Assembly: GCA_019246575.1 (NCBI GenBank) | Contig: JAFAQG010001060.1 | Location: forward strand, 1 to 6,104 | Reading direction: 5' to 3' | Length of the DNA stretch: 6,104 nucleotides | DNA from: Acidobacteriaceae bacterium | Lineage (GTDB): Bacteria > Acidobacteriota > Terriglobia > Bryobacterales > Bryobacteraceae | Part shown: positions 5,704 through 6,104 of the stretch, piece after piece | Layout of the letters: every line of letters begins with the position of its first letter | How positions within the stretch are numbered: position 1 is the stretch's first letter | Notes under the pieces: generated by a model | The model's input: only the letters and a program-made list of their open reading frames with translations | Database searches by the model: none | Told to the model about the DNA's origin: nothing | Translations under genes and position numbers: made by a program

Positions 5704-6021
5704 ATGGAAAAGAACACACCCTATCTGGTGATGCTGATGGCGGGTCTGCTGCTTGGCAGACCGGTGTCTTTTCAGCACCTCAAGATAGTGGAAATCACTG
5801 GCCTGTTGTTTCTCGCCTTTTGCCATAGAGGCGATCTTCTCAATGGACTCCGACGCCTTGCGACGCGGCCCCAAGTCCGTGCGTACGTCATACCGCGTTA
5901 TGCCAAGGCACACCAGGGCGTGGTGACCTTTGGCGTTGTGAAAATCATTGCCTTCGCGGCAGGCATCCTCTTTGGCGGGCTTTTGCTCCCCCTGGATGCA
6001 CTGCACCGCGCGGCACACTAA
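5704..6021 (+). CDS. Small hydrophobic membrane protein, unrecognised
   Basis: This is a 105-aa protein I do not recognise. Hydrophobic stretches are at about 7-18 (YLVMLMAGLLLG), 29-41 (ITGLLFLAFC) and 73-96 (VVTFGVVKIIAFAAGILFGG region). Only the last is long enough for an unambiguous transmembrane helix; the first two may form a short hairpin. Between them lies a basic, hydrophilic loop (42-71) with RGDLLNGLRRLATRP and YVIPRYAKAH, likely cytoplasmic by the positive-inside rule. The start at 5704 is preferred for its SD; the alternative ATG 5647 would add 19 mostly polar residues. It is the last gene before a non-coding stretch with inverted repeats. A role alongside the T4SS is suggested only by position. 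No family motif was seen. Confidence 0.62.
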   Translation: MEKNTPYLVMLMAGLLLGRPVSFQHLKIVEITGLLFLAFCHRGDLLNGLRRLATRPQVRAYVIPRYAKAHQGVVTFGVVKIIAFAAGILFGGLLLPLDALHRAAH

Positions 6022-6023
6022 CC

Positions 6024-6040
6024 CAGACCGCAACGGTCTG
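6024..6040 (+). terminator. Perfect 7-bp stem, 3-base loop; possible operon-end hairpin
   Basis: CAGACCG (6024-6030) and CGGTCTG (6034-6040) are perfect reverse complements around CAA, starting 2 bases after the last stop codon. The location fits a transcript end, but no T-run follows (TAAGTAAGT instead). It would be an atypical intrinsic terminator, an RNA-stabilising stem or a protein-binding palindrome. Confidence 0.3.
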
Positions 6041-6059
6041 TAAGTAAGTCCCTCTGAAT

Positions 6060-6079
6060 GCAAACCCGCGTGGGCTTGC
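6060..6079 (+). repeat. Imperfect 8-bp inverted repeat
   Basis: GCAAACCC (6060-6067) pairs with GGGCTTGC (6072-6079) with one A-C mismatch around the loop GCGT. It is the second stem within 60 bases after the last gene, and again no T-run follows. The rest of 6022-6104 shows no gene I can support; it continues past the right edge. Confidence 0.3.
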
Positions 6080-6104
6080 GTTCGGCCCATCCTGGCTTCC
6101 TTCG

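Noticed and set aside
5671..6090. 139-aa minus-strand open frame over the last small gene
   Set aside because: The + strand frame has a strong SD and hydrophobic segments; the antisense product is hydrophilic and Lys/His-rich as expected for the complement of a membrane protein. This is the least certain of the strand choices.

Overview
The window holds part of a type IV secretion / conjugative transfer (T4SS) operon, with every supported gene on the + strand. It is a moderately GC-rich bacterial sequence. The reading order is the classic VirB order: VirB4 ATPase (5' end cut off), two VirB5-position exported proteins, a VirB6/TrbL-like polytopic membrane protein, and a VirB8/TrbF-like one-TM protein. 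Three short genes of unrecognised family follow. The host cannot be fixed from the sequence alone. Gram-negative type components point to a diderm bacterium; Acidobacteriota or Proteobacteria would both fit, and this is an impression rather than a demonstration. No replication, relaxase, coupling-protein, transposase, tRNA or CRISPR feature is visible.

Layout: 1-1535 VirB4 C-terminal ATPase region; 1552-2364 and 2389-3204 two tandem, clearly related secreted proteins of 270 and 271 aa; 3209-4075 VirB6-like; 4110-4886 VirB8-like; 4939-5265 a small two-TM protein; 5290-5616 a small protein with a basic N-terminal tail; 5704-6021 a small hydrophobic membrane protein; 6022-6104 non-coding sequence with two short inverted repeats. 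Gaps between the T4SS genes are 4-34 bp and most genes have a good Shine-Dalgarno (SD) sequence, so the block is probably one transcript. Spacing loosens after VirB8 (52, 24 and 87 bp).

By family knowledge, VirB4 powers assembly at the cytoplasmic face of the inner membrane. VirB6 and VirB8 form the inner-membrane/periplasmic part of the channel. VirB5-type proteins are exported and associate with the pilus tip. The most interesting points are the duplicated VirB5-position gene, suggesting a two-component minor pilus or adhesin, and the trio of unknown small genes lying where VirB9/VirB10 would be expected. Neither VirB7, VirB9, VirB10 nor VirB11 is recognisable in the window. I see no wholly new system, but the accessory trio is unexplained.
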